NCBI GenBank assembly: GCA_964526475.1
Contig: CAZGKF010000025.1
Location: forward strand, 1 to 44,236
Reading direction: 5' to 3'
Length of the DNA stretch: 44,236 nt
From: CAYVTV01 sp964526475
GTDB taxonomy: Bacteria; Bacteroidota; Bacteroidia; Bacteroidales; GCA-2748055
The translations under genes were made by a program, and so were the position numbers. The notes under the pieces are model-generated. The model saw nothing but the letters and a program-made list of their open reading frames with translations, had not been told where the DNA came from and ran no database searches. Numbering within the stretch: the first letter of the stretch is position 1; every line of letters starts with the position of its first letter. Positions 15,890 to 23,482 of this stretch are shown here, piece after piece.

Positions 15890-16048
15890 TCAAAATTTCC
15901 TTGCTCCCGATCTGGCAAAATAACGCTCCTTTGCTTTCTCAGGATCCGCATCACATGCAATATATATTTTCGTTCTGTGATCAATTACAACCGCTTGAAG
16001 TTGTGATAAGTCCGGGGACTTGAAATGATTTTTTTTCTGTTCATACAT
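15890..16048 (-). CDS. small hypothetical protein, 52 aa
   Basis: I do not recognise this protein. The open frame begins at 16117, but the ATG at 16048 is preferred because AGAAAGGA lies about 10 bases upstream and the residues before it look like untranslated leader. The product (starting MYEQKKNHFKSPDL) is soluble, with a predicted beta-strand core AVVIDHRTKIYIA followed by a helix ADPEKAKERYFAR and a basic end. It precedes arfB on the same strand, which suggests co-transcription and possibly a translation-related role, but that is inference from position only. Confidence 0.6.
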   Translation of the reverse strand: MYEQKKNHFKSPDLSQLQAVVIDHRTKIYIACDADPEKAKERYFARSGARKF

Positions 16049-16183
16049 TTTAAAAATTCCTTTCTTCAGTTGAAAATACCTTATTATTAATTCATAAAAA
16101 AGCATCAGTTTATACAATAATTATAAACGGGGAAATATTCTTTCATAATGCTTAAAGGATACCAGTAAAACCCCGAAACGATT

Positions 16184-16306
16184 CTATAATCTGGATTGAT
16201 TGCTTTTTTCCGCGCGTTTGGCTGCTTTAGCAGCCCTTTTCTCTTTTAGATTTTTTGCAGGTACTTTCTTTGTGCTTTTTTCTTTTCCAACTTTTTCTTT
16301 TGACAT
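16184..16306 (-). CDS. very small Lys/Ala-rich basic protein, 40 aa
   Basis: Reading the minus strand from the ATG at 16306 gives an intact 40-residue frame ending in TAG at 16184. It begins MSKEKVGKEKSTKKVPAKNL and continues with an alanine/lysine/arginine helix (KEKRAAKAAKRAEK). No membrane segment or known domain is visible. The composition suggests a nucleic-acid-binding or ribosome-associated peptide, but this is a guess. It lies about 135 bases upstream of the 52-residue gene. A TATATTTG element 90 bases upstream (16396-16403, minus strand) could be its promoter. Confidence 0.55.
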   Translation of the reverse strand: MSKEKVGKEKSTKKVPAKNLKEKRAAKAAKRAEKSNQSRL

Positions 16307-16395
16307 GATTACTAAATTAAAGATTAATACTTATTGTTTATAACTTATTGGTTAACAGAAATATTGTTCTCTAAAAAAATAATATGACAGCTAAC

Positions 16396-16403
16396 CAAAT
16401 ATA
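16396..16403 (-). promoter_or_regulatory. possible -7 element of the 40-aa gene
   Basis: TATATTTG on the minus strand, about 90 bases before the ATG at 16306. There is no clear -33 box. Confidence 0.3.
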
Positions 16404-16536
16404 ATCATATTTTTAAAGTGAATAAGATACATCATTTAATAGAAAGAATGCTATTAAATCTTATAATAATATAAATAACACAGATAGAAAGAATCAGGCT
16501 TATTAATTGAATTCAAGTTAGATCATGTGGTTCTAA

Positions 16537-17000
16537 GGTATGGTTTACGGTGAGGATCTGCGGCAAGGTTTTGTTGAGGGAAATACATTTTATCATCCGG
16601 AACTGAAATTTAAATTTTCCTATCCATCCGGATGGATATTGCAAAACTCTCCAATGCAGGTAAGAATGGCAACGCAGGATGGAAAAGCTTTGATGATCTT
16701 TACCCTGGCAGAACAAAATACATTGGAAGATGCTGCAAAAAATACACTTGAACAGTTGCAACTCACTCTCCAGGAAAGTAAGAATTTAGTTGTTAACGGA
16801 ATGCCGGCTATGGTAACCATATCAAAACAGGTTTCGCAGAATCAGTCAACAGGGCAGGAGCAGGCTATAATGGTTCTGTCATATTTTATCAGTTACGGCA
16901 ATTCCATCTATGTATTCCATGGTTTGTCTGCCGAAGCTGATTTTAATTCTTACTTCAGAGAGTTCGATGCAACTATGTTAAATTTTTCCGCATTAAAAGA
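16537..17000 (+). pseudogene. internal fragment of an M48-family metallopeptidase
   Basis: The translated fragment (GMVYGEDLRQGFVEGNTFYHPELKF... to ...FREFDATMLNF) resembles the region C-terminal to the protease domain of Bacteroidota M48 peptidases, where MVYGxDPRQGYVEGNxFYHP is a recognisable stretch. The HExxH protease domain is absent. Immediately upstream, in frame, is a TAA (16534-16536), so homology starts at the GGT codon before the apparent ATG. Near 17000, after the residues KDP, the sequence runs straight into the reversed 3' part of an integrase gene. It is therefore broken at both ends. The identification rests on remembered family pattern. The apparent ATG at 16540 is an internal Met. 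Confidence 0.65.
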
Positions 17001-17810
17001 TCCCTCAATGTATTCCAGTTCGTTCCAAGTCATTTTCTGAATATCTGAAAATCTCAACCCGGTAAGGGCTGAAAAAAGGGCTGCACGCTTCAATAGATCA
17101 TTATTGCAGGGCGTTTTTACAAGTTTATTCAGTTCCTCAATAGTAAGGTGTTCCCGTCTTGTTTCCTCTGCTTTAATGGGCTGTATTTTGGCGTTCAGGT
17201 CGGTTAATAAAATGCCGTCTTTGTAGGCTTGCTTTAATGCTGCTTTTATCTTATTGAAATAGGAAACTGCTGAATTTTGGGAAAGGGTGGCTTTGTTGCT
17301 CTTTTTACTTTTGGTTGTAAGTATGTATTCTTTGAAGTGCTCAAAAAACCTTTCGTTGAGGTCTGCAAATTTCAACTTTCCATTGGTAAAAGCTTCAATA
17401 TAGTTCAGGGCTGAAAACCAACTAATCCGGTTTGATTCTTTGCGCTTGTCGGCTAACTTTCTGAAATACTCAATAAAGCATTGTTCGCCCTGCTCTTTAA
17501 TTTTTAATTGTTCCTTTTCGTATTGGCTGTATATTTCAGGCTTATTCAAAAAGTTTTCCCGTTTCTGCCTTATGCTTTAAGCAATTTTAAGCGTTTCGGT
17601 TTTGTGCTGTTTGTCAACCGGTGTTAATTTAATTTTCCTTTGTTTTCCGCTTTTGTCTTTTTCGGTTTCTTTATAAATGTATAGTCCTAAAAATTCCCTT
17701 CGTGTGGGTTCGCCCGTTTCCGGGTTTGGTATTGCAGGGTAAAAATCTAAATACAGGCTTAGCCGTCCTTTGCTTATTTCCTTTTGGCGTAATGTTACTT
17801 TTGTTGTCAT
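16998..17810 (-). pseudogene. tyrosine recombinase (integrase) remnant with nonsense codon and lost catalytic end
   Basis: The start at 17810 gives the arm-type DNA-binding domain (MTTKVTLRQKEISKGRLSLY... with PETGEPTRREFLGLYIY). Translation meets TAA at 17577-17579. The same frame continues immediately after it (SIRQKRENFLNKPEIYSQYEKEQ), so a single codon change, most simply GAA to TAA, split the gene. After the stop come the SAM-like core-binding domain (about 17100-17520) and the first catalytic motif ALFSALTGLRFSD, which contains the active-site Arg. The frame then crosses into M48 antisense sequence near 17000, so the HxxR and Tyr motifs are missing. The enzyme cannot be active. The downstream Met at 17549 gives a false separate gene. 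Confidence 0.85.
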
Positions 17811-17862
17811 TGTCCTTTATGCTTTAGTTACTAAAGTTACTTTTGGTACTGCCTGAAAAACT

Positions 17863-18390
17863 TTATTTTTTGTCGCTCTTATCGGTGTTAAACCCTATTC
17901 GTTTGCGTTCCCGTTGCCCTGTTTCCTGCTTATCTTTTTGGAGCAAATAGTTTATTGCTTCGTACACGTCCTTAAATTGCTTATTGTACTTGTTTTCAAG
18001 TTCTTTGAGCTTGTCGGCAATTTCCTTGTAATTTAATGCAAATTGTTTCAGAACAATAAAAGCCCGAACAATAGCAATACTTGTTTGCCTTGCTTTTTTA
18101 CTTTTTAGTACGTTTGCAAGCATTGTAACCCCGTGTTCAGTAAAAGCCAACGGTAATGCTGTTTTGGGACGTTTAGCCGGGTATGTCATCACAATTTGTG
18201 ATAACATACTTTCCCACTCTTTTTGGGAAAGCTGAAACATAAAGTCGTCCGGGAAAATGTCAATGTTTCGTTTTACAGCTTGGTTTAAAACCCTTGTTTC
18301 AACCTCATAAAGTTCTGCAAGGTCAAAATCTAACATTACCTTTTGCCCCCTTACTTCGTAAATTCTGCTTTGAATGGTTTGTAATTGCAT
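17863..18390 (-). CDS. ORF6N-domain DNA-binding protein
   Basis: The 175-residue protein opens with an ORF6N domain (about residues 6-95): IYEVRGQKVMLDFDLAELYEVETRVLNQAVKRN is the family signature, followed by FPDDFMFQLSQKEW and the LPLAFTEHGVTMLANVL segment. ORF6N proteins occur in phages and mobile elements, often as antirepressor-like regulators. The C-terminal third is a coiled helix (KELENKYNKQFKDVYEAINYL) and a basic tail. It lies 53 bases upstream of the broken integrase gene on the same strand, in the order excisionase-like gene, ORF6N gene, integrase. The reading frame is intact, so it may outlive the element it came with. Confidence 0.85.
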   Translation of the reverse strand: MQLQTIQSRIYEVRGQKVMLDFDLAELYEVETRVLNQAVKRNIDIFPDDFMFQLSQKEWESMLSQIVMTYPAKRPKTALPLAFTEHGVTMLANVLKSKKARQTSIAIVRAFIVLKQFALNYKEIADKLKELENKYNKQFKDVYEAINYLLQKDKQETGQRERKRIGFNTDKSDKK

Positions 18391-18400
18391 TGTGATTATT

Positions 18401-18952
18401 TTAGTTTAATATTTCGTCAATAATAGATTTTGGTACATAAGCGTACCAACCCTTTTTTATTTTGGGTATGCCTTCCCGTTTTATAAGGTTCTGTAAGGCT
18501 GTTTCTGAAATACTGTATTTGTCCTGCACTTCGGTAAGGGTGTAACAGTCTAAAATATCAATAGGCTGTTTTCCGGGGTGGCTTATTGGGGTGGGAGCTT
18601 GTTCAAATAGTTTATCAATATCAGAACGCTTTACCCTTGTAATCCTTTGCCCTAAATTCAGGGCTTTTATTGTTCCGTTCTCAATGTAGTAATATACCGA
18701 ACGTACTGAACAATTGAGTAAAAGGGCGACTTCACGAACAGTTAAAAACTCTTTTTCTTTCAGTTCCTCGATAGGCTGGCTTTTTATTTGCCGGGTTTCT
18801 TTATTACTTAACTCAATCTTTTCAGCCCTTGCCTTTTCCTTCCAAGCTCTTTTACTGCAAACATGACTACAATAACGGGTAACAGTGGTTTGGGCTGTGA
18901 ATTCATTACCGCAATGTTCGCAAATTCTTTGTACCTTAATGTTTGAACTCAT
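18401..18952 (-). CDS. excisionase-like double helix-turn-helix protein with zinc finger
   Basis: The 183-residue protein has an N-terminal zinc-finger pattern (Cys11, Cys14, Cys28, Cys32) and a basic linker. It then carries a MerR/excisionase-type HTH_17 domain at about 73-125 (FLTVREVALLLNCSVRSVYYYIENGTIKAL). A second helix-turn-helix-like segment follows at about 137-183 (YTLTEVQDKYSISETALQNLIKREG). This architecture is common next to Bacteroidota tyrosine integrases and would fit an excision or transfer regulator. It stands 10 bases upstream of the ORF6N gene, so the two are co-transcribed. Palindromes upstream (19009-19063) look like its own operators. Confidence 0.8.
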   Translation of the reverse strand: MSSNIKVQRICEHCGNEFTAQTTVTRYCSHVCSKRAWKEKARAEKIELSNKETRQIKSQPIEELKEKEFLTVREVALLLNCSVRSVYYYIENGTIKALNLGQRITRVKRSDIDKLFEQAPTPISHPGKQPIDILDCYTLTEVQDKYSISETALQNLIKREGIPKIKKGWYAYVPKSIIDEILN

Positions 18953-18964
18953 TTTTTATCAATT

Positions 18965-19063
18965 AATATCTTTAAGTATCTTTAAGTGCAATTAAGTGCA
19001 AAATAAAAAGGGTTTAACCCTGTTATTTTGTACCTCATCGCTTCAAGGTACAAATATGTACCT
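18965..19063 (-). promoter_or_regulatory. operator-like direct repeats and palindromes ahead of the excisionase-like gene
   Basis: The leader region holds several ordered signals. Direct repeats of TTAAGTGCAA and of ATCTTTAAGT lie at about 18968-19002. A 13-base palindrome AGGGTT-T-AACCCT lies at 19009-19021. A dyad AGGTACA-N4-TGTACCT lies at 19046-19063, with an extra half-site TGTACCT at 19029-19035. Regulatory use by the adjacent HTH protein is inferred from position and symmetry. Confidence 0.5.
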
Positions 19064-19106
19064 AATAAACAAATAATATCACAAAATAAACATTAACTTA
19101 GTCGCA

Positions 19107-19133
19107 ACAAAAAAGCCCGTATTATAGGACTTT
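19107..19133 (-). terminator. Rho-independent terminator of mnmE
   Basis: On the minus strand AAAGTCC (19133-19127) pairs with GGGCTTT (19118-19112) around an 8-base loop, followed by a run of T. It lies 44 bases after the mnmE stop codon and therefore marks the boundary of the mobile-element remnant on this side. Confidence 0.65.
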
Positions 19134-19176
19134 ATGGGATTTGCTAATGGTTTGTTATTTGCTTGTTTTGTGCTGG

Positions 19177-20577
19177 TTACTTTCCAATACAGAAATTTTT
19201 AAAAATATTTCCAAGAATTTCATCAGTAGTTACTTCACCTGTAATGGTTCCCAAAAAATATACAGCCTGCCTGAGATCCTGTGCCAGAAGGTCTTCCGGT
19301 AAATTATCACTTAATCCGTTTGAAACACGCTGAAGGCTGTTAATTGTTTCATTTAGGGCCTCCAGATGCCGGATATTGGAAATGATTATTTTATCGGCAG
19401 CTATCTTTTCCCTGGTAATTACTGATTTCAACTGTGAGATCAGCTTATCGAGGTTGTAACCTGAAATGGCAGAAATGGGAATTATATTTTCGTTTTCCAT
19501 TAACTGAACAGATTGCAAAATTAATTCCAATTTTCCCGGGTTCACAAGGTCGGTTTTATTAATGATCAGAATGAGTTGTTTAGCTTCTTTCCTGGTTTGT
19601 TTTCTAATTTCGGAAAGTGAATTTATGATACAGTCAGGTTCATCCCTTGCATCCGCCAGAAGCAGGATCATGGACGCCATTTTTACTTTCTGGTATGTTT
19701 TTCTTATCCCAAGATTTTCAATAATGTCAGCTGTTTCATGTATTCCCGCGGTGTCTATGAAGCGAAACATAATGCCATCAATAATTATGGTATCTTCTAT
19801 AGCATCACGTGTGGTTCCGGCAATTTCTGAAACAATAGCCTTTTCATCTTTTAACAGCCGGTTCAGCAAGGTGGATTTGCCAACATTCGGTTTGCCAACT
19901 ATGGCCACCGGCACTCCGTTTTTGATTGCATTTCCGAGAGTGAAGGAATCACGAAGGTCTGAGGCTTTGTTCAGTATTTCTGTTACCAGATTTTTTAATT
20001 CAGGTCGTTTTGCAAATTCTACATCTTCGTCACTGAAATCGAGTTCAAGTTCAATCAGGGAGGTGAAATTTAAAAGTTTATGCCTTAATTCTTTAAATCC
20101 CTTTGCTATTCCAAACCTCATCTGATTTATTGCGATCCGGTGGGCAGTCATGGATTCTGAAGCTATAAGGTCGGCAACTGCTTCAGCCTGAGAAAGCTCA
20201 AGTTTTCCGTTTAAAAATGAACGTTGGGTAAACTCACCGGGTGAGGCTGAAATACAACCATTCTTAATAAGAAGTTCAAGAATTCTTTTCTGGATATATG
20301 GTGAACCATGACATGTAATTTCAACACTATCTTCGCCTGTGTAAGAACCTGGAGCATGAAACAGGCTGATCATTACCTCATCAAGAATAATTTCCCCATC
20401 CATTATATAACCAAAATGGATTGTATTTGGCTTTTTATCAGCTAATTTCGATTTATTTCCTGGAAAAGTGAATATTTTTTCACAGACTGAGAATGATTCA
20501 GGTCCGGATATACGTATTATTGCAAGTGCTCCGCCGGGTGGAGTTGCTGGTGCACATATTGTGGTATCGGGAAGCAT
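19177..20577 (-). CDS. mnmE: tRNA modification GTPase MnmE
   Basis: MnmE, with MnmG, installs the 5-carboxymethylaminomethyl group at U34 of tRNAs that read split codon boxes. The product is 466 residues from the ATG at 20577. The N-terminal TrmE domain starts TICAPATPPGGALAIIRISGP; the G domain has GKPNVGKSTLLNRLL, the DTAG motif and NKTD; and the C-terminus FCIGK supplies the conserved FCIGK cysteine. The frame is open to 20631, but a TATATTTG element at 20587-20594 makes that longer form impossible on this promoter and supports the inner start. The gene is intact although a decayed integrative element sits just past its terminator. Confidence 0.96.
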   Translation of the reverse strand: MLPDTTICAPATPPGGALAIIRISGPESFSVCEKIFTFPGNKSKLADKKPNTIHFGYIMDGEIILDEVMISLFHAPGSYTGEDSVEITCHGSPYIQKRILELLIKNGCISASPGEFTQRSFLNGKLELSQAEAVADLIASESMTAHRIAINQMRFGIAKGFKELRHKLLNFTSLIELELDFSDEDVEFAKRPELKNLVTEILNKASDLRDSFTLGNAIKNGVPVAIVGKPNVGKSTLLNRLLKDEKAIVSEIAGTTRDAIEDTIIIDGIMFRFIDTAGIHETADIIENLGIRKTYQKVKMASMILLLADARDEPDCIINSLSEIRKQTRKEAKQLILIINKTDLVNPGKLELILQSVQLMENENIIPISAISGYNLDKLISQLKSVITREKIAADKIIISNIRHLEALNETINSLQRVSNGLSDNLPEDLLAQDLRQAVYFLGTITGEVTTDEILGNIFKNFCIGK

Positions 20578-20586
20578 TTTTTTCTG

Positions 20587-20594
20587 CAAATATA
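20587..20594 (-). promoter_or_regulatory. -7 element of mnmE
   Basis: TATATTTG on the minus strand, only 9 bases before the chosen ATG, so the transcript would be almost leaderless. No -33 TTTG was seen. Confidence 0.45.
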
Positions 20595-20756
20595 TTGAAT
20601 ATTTGTAATCCTGTAATAATAACCGAATCAACCCTGCGGAAGGTAATGAAGTTTGAGAACTTGAAACAGAATTATAAAACCTGCAGATAAAATAAATATT
20701 TCCGTCTATTTCTAACGGATATGTAATTTCCTGTAATGGGGTATTATTTCTTTTAT

Positions 20757-20764
20757 TACTTTTG
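20757..20764 (+). promoter_or_regulatory. -7 element of sucD
   Basis: TACTTTTG lies 42 bases before the ATG at 20807 and overlaps the longer frame's upstream Met at 20762, which therefore would not be translated. Confidence 0.4.
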
Positions 20765-20806
20765 TTTTGGTTTATTTTTAATGAATATAGCGATAAATTA
20801 TTAATA

Positions 20807-21676
20807 ATGAGTATACTATTACACAGTGATTCCAGGGTTATTGTGCAGGGATTTACAGGAAGTGAAGGTACTTTTCATGCGCAGCAGATGATGGAATACG
20901 GAACCCGCATAGTTGGAGGTGTGACACCCGGCAAAGGAGGAACGGAGCATATCGGAAAACCGGTTTTTAATACCGTGGAAGAAGCTGTAAAGCAAACAGG
21001 GGCTGATACCACTGTAATATTTGTCCCACCTGCATACGCTGCTGATGCTATTATGGAAGCCGCTGAAGCAGGTATTCAGCTTATTGTTACAATAACTGAG
21101 GGAATTCCTGTTTCGGATATGGTAAAAGTTAAAGCTTATTTGAATAACAAAATTATGCGGATGATAGGCCCTAATTGTCCCGGTATCATAACTCCCGGTG
21201 AGGCCAAAGTAGGCATTATGCCGGGATTTATTCATAAGAAAGGTTGTGTAGGTATTGTTTCCCGTAGCGGAACTTTAACATACGAAGCTGTAGATCAGGT
21301 AACAAAAGCAGGTTTGGGACAATCAACCTGTGTAGGTATTGGTGGCGACCCTATTGTGGGTACAAGTATACTTGATGTTGTAAAGCTTTTCATGGATGAT
21401 CCTCAAACTAAAGGTATTATTATGATAGGTGAGATAGGGGGAAGTATGGAAACGGAAGCTGCTGAATGGATAAAAGAAAATAGCATAAAACCTGTTGTTG
21501 GGTTTATAGCTGGTAAAACAGCTCCGAAAGGACGCAGAATGGGACATGCAGGTGCAATTATTGGGGGGAAGGAAGATACGGCATCTGCAAAAATCGGGAT
21601 CATGAAAGAATGTGGGATGTATGTTGTTGAATCTCCGGCCGACCTGGGATCATCTATTTCCGCATTAGTAAAATAA
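20807..21676 (+). CDS. sucD: succinyl-CoA ligase [ADP/GDP-forming], alpha subunit
   Basis: SucD with SucB makes succinyl-CoA synthetase of the TCA cycle, which conserves thioester energy as a nucleoside triphosphate. The 289-residue length is that of the alpha subunit. Visible are the CoA-binding Rossmann start VIVQGFTGSEGTFHAQQMMEYGT, GGVTPGKGGTEH, the IGPNCPGIITPGE segment, the SRSGTLTYEA motif, and MGHAGAIIGG, where the His is phosphorylated. The frame extends upstream to 20762, but the first 15 residues lie over the promoter, so ATG 20807 is used. The beta subunit sucC is not adjacent, which is common in this phylum. It leads an operon with fabG (27-base gap). Confidence 0.96.
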   Translation: MSILLHSDSRVIVQGFTGSEGTFHAQQMMEYGTRIVGGVTPGKGGTEHIGKPVFNTVEEAVKQTGADTTVIFVPPAYAADAIMEAAEAGIQLIVTITEGIPVSDMVKVKAYLNNKIMRMIGPNCPGIITPGEAKVGIMPGFIHKKGCVGIVSRSGTLTYEAVDQVTKAGLGQSTCVGIGGDPIVGTSILDVVKLFMDDPQTKGIIMIGEIGGSMETEAAEWIKENSIKPVVGFIAGKTAPKGRRMGHAGAIIGGKEDTASAKIGIMKECGMYVVESPADLGSSISALVK

Positions 21677-21703
21677 TTTTTTTGAAATCTAAAACCATGA
21701 TTT

Positions 21704-22450
21704 ATGAAATTACTTAAAGGAAAAACAGCAGTTGTAACCGGTGCTGCGCGAGGGATCGGGCGACAAATTACACTTTCATTTGCTAAAGAAGGTGCCGACA
21801 TTGCCTTTACTGACTTGAAAATGGATGAAAACATGCAATCGCTTGAAAAAGAATTAACACTTTCAGGTGCAAAGGCTAAAGGGTATGCATCTGATGCCAG
21901 TGATTATCAGCAAACAGAACAAGTGATCGATCAGATCATAAAGGATTTTCAGAAAATTGATATCCTTGTCAATAATGCAGGCATTACAAAAGATACACTC
22001 CTGATGAGGATGGATGAAGAAGCATGGGATATAGTTATTAAGGTTAATTTGAAATCAGTATTCAACTTTACAAAAGCAGTTCAGAAAATCATGCTTAAAC
22101 AGCGTTCAGGATCCATAATAAATATGAGTTCAGTGGTTGGGGTATCGGGAAATGCAGGTCAGGCAAACTATTCAGCTTCTAAAGCAGGAATAATAGGTTT
22201 CACGAAATCTGTGGCAAAAGAACTTGGGTCAAGAAATGTAAGGTGCAATGCCATCGCACCGGGTTTTATCCTTACTGATATGACAGCAAGACTTCCGGAA
22301 GAAGTCAGGAATGAATGGATAAAGGCCATCCCTCTCAAAAGAGGTGGAACACCTGAAGACGTTGCTAATACTTGTATTTTCCTGGGGTCTGATCTTTCAT
22401 CCTATATCAGTGGACAGGTAATAAATGTTTGCGGAGCAATGAATACATAA
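21704..22450 (+). CDS. fabG: 3-oxoacyl-[acyl-carrier-protein] reductase
   Basis: FabG reduces beta-ketoacyl-ACP with NADPH in fatty acid elongation. The 248-residue short-chain dehydrogenase has TGAARGIGR for cofactor binding, NNAG in the middle, and the catalytic Ser and Tyr-x-x-x-Lys in MSSVVGVSGNAGQANYSASKAG. The C-terminal RGGTPEDVANTCIFLGSD and SSYISGQ segments are typical. It is the second gene after sucD, and its TAA shares one base with the ATG of the next gene, so the three are very likely co-transcribed and translationally coupled. A role in fatty acid synthesis is favoured over a specialised alcohol dehydrogenase. Confidence 0.9.
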   Translation: MKLLKGKTAVVTGAARGIGRQITLSFAKEGADIAFTDLKMDENMQSLEKELTLSGAKAKGYASDASDYQQTEQVIDQIIKDFQKIDILVNNAGITKDTLLMRMDEEAWDIVIKVNLKSVFNFTKAVQKIMLKQRSGSIINMSSVVGVSGNAGQANYSASKAGIIGFTKSVAKELGSRNVRCNAIAPGFILTDMTARLPEEVRNEWIKAIPLKRGGTPEDVANTCIFLGSDLSSYISGQVINVCGAMNT

Positions 22451-23424
22451 TGAAAAAGCTTATCTTTGACATACATTTTTATTTTTTATTTCTTCCTCTG
22501 TTCCTTTTTTCATGTTCAGTTGTAAAAAAAACCAGCATTGATGTCTTAATGCCGTCTGAGTTTTCTTTCCCCGGCTCGATAGAAAAAACTCTGGTACTTA
22601 ATAATTCACATTATTTTTCAGTTGACTCTTCAGTGTCTGAGTTAATGAATACTTTAACTCCAAAGGAGGAATTTATTATTGATACTATTGCTACCATTAA
22701 ACTTTTTGATGGTTTTTTTTCTGTTACCGATGATTCACCAAATAGTTTTCTGAGAAATGTTGGTTATAGGGAGGTTCGCAACACAAGCACAAAACAGGTC
22801 CCGGATCCTCTCTCAGAGGTGGTAATAATTGATCTATGTACCGATTCAGGTGTTGATGCTTTAATATCATTAGAATACTATGATATGGATATCGATTATT
22901 CATCAAATAACATAAATCCATATGAATTTGAAGCCATTATATCTATTTATTTTCGACTTTTATGGAGGATTTATTACAAAACAGGCTTATTACTGAATGA
23001 TTATTTATACAGTGACACTCTTTCCTGGTCAAGCCTGGGATATTCTGCTCAGGAAGCATATAATGCCTTACCATATGCAACAGATGTAATCAGGTCTTCA
23101 TTTTTTACTGCCGGTCAGAATTATGCAAGGAGAATAAGTTCGCATTGGTTAACTGTTCAGAGATTATACTATCAGATAAGAGGCAGGGATGGGAAAGATT
23201 ATTCATTTGACAGGGATTATCTTATAAAAGTCACTGATAGTAACAATAAGAAAAAAGCATACAAAGCACTTTTCAATCTTGCACTTATTAGTGAAAAAAA
23301 TGATGATCTGAGAAGTGCTATCCGGTGGCTTGAATTAGCCGAGTTTAAGAATCCTGCATCACCATACACTTCCAAATACAAAAACGTTTTAGAACAAAGA
23401 TTACTTAAAGGAAGAGATCTCTGA
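22450..23424 (+). CDS. DUF6340-like outer-membrane-type lipoprotein
   Basis: The product is 324 residues from the ATG at 22450, which overlaps the fabG stop codon (TAATG). It starts with a lipoprotein signal peptide: a hydrophobic segment FYFLFLPLFLFS and then Cys in LFSC, the acylated residue, so it is probably anchored in the outer membrane. The remaining protein fits a Bacteroidota lipoprotein family annotated DUF6340: a mostly beta N-terminal domain and a helical C-terminus with a TPR-like repeat (AYKALFNLALISEKNDDLRSAIRWLELAEFKNP). Its function is unknown. The family name is from memory, so I am only moderately sure of it. Confidence 0.7.
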   Translation: MKKLIFDIHFYFLFLPLFLFSCSVVKKTSIDVLMPSEFSFPGSIEKTLVLNNSHYFSVDSSVSELMNTLTPKEEFIIDTIATIKLFDGFFSVTDDSPNSFLRNVGYREVRNTSTKQVPDPLSEVVIIDLCTDSGVDALISLEYYDMDIDYSSNNINPYEFEAIISIYFRLLWRIYYKTGLLLNDYLYSDTLSWSSLGYSAQEAYNALPYATDVIRSSFFTAGQNYARRISSHWLTVQRLYYQIRGRDGKDYSFDRDYLIKVTDSNNKKKAYKALFNLALISEKNDDLRSAIRWLELAEFKNPASPYTSKYKNVLEQRLLKGRDL

Positions 23425-23482
23425 TCATTTCGTGTTTTATTTTGTTACAATAATTAAAAAATATTAATTAATCACTCCAATA

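Noticed and set aside
16540..17040. 166-residue plus-strand gene starting at ATG 16540
   Set aside because: The Met matches an internal Met of the M48 family, and the last dozen residues are integrase antisense, so it is a fragment and not a gene.
16950..17549. independent 199-residue integrase gene starting at 17549
   Set aside because: It is the same frame as the upstream arm-binding part, split only by a stop codon, and its end is M48 antisense sequence; the two pieces are one broken gene.
17577..17579. reassigned stop codon or programmed read-through in the integrase
   Set aside because: All other genes here use TAA normally, and the integrase is also missing its catalytic end, so a plain nonsense mutation is simpler.
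19562..20125. 187-residue plus-strand frame opposite mnmE
   Set aside because: It is antisense to the conserved G domain of MnmE and Ser/Ile-biased in the way shadow frames are.
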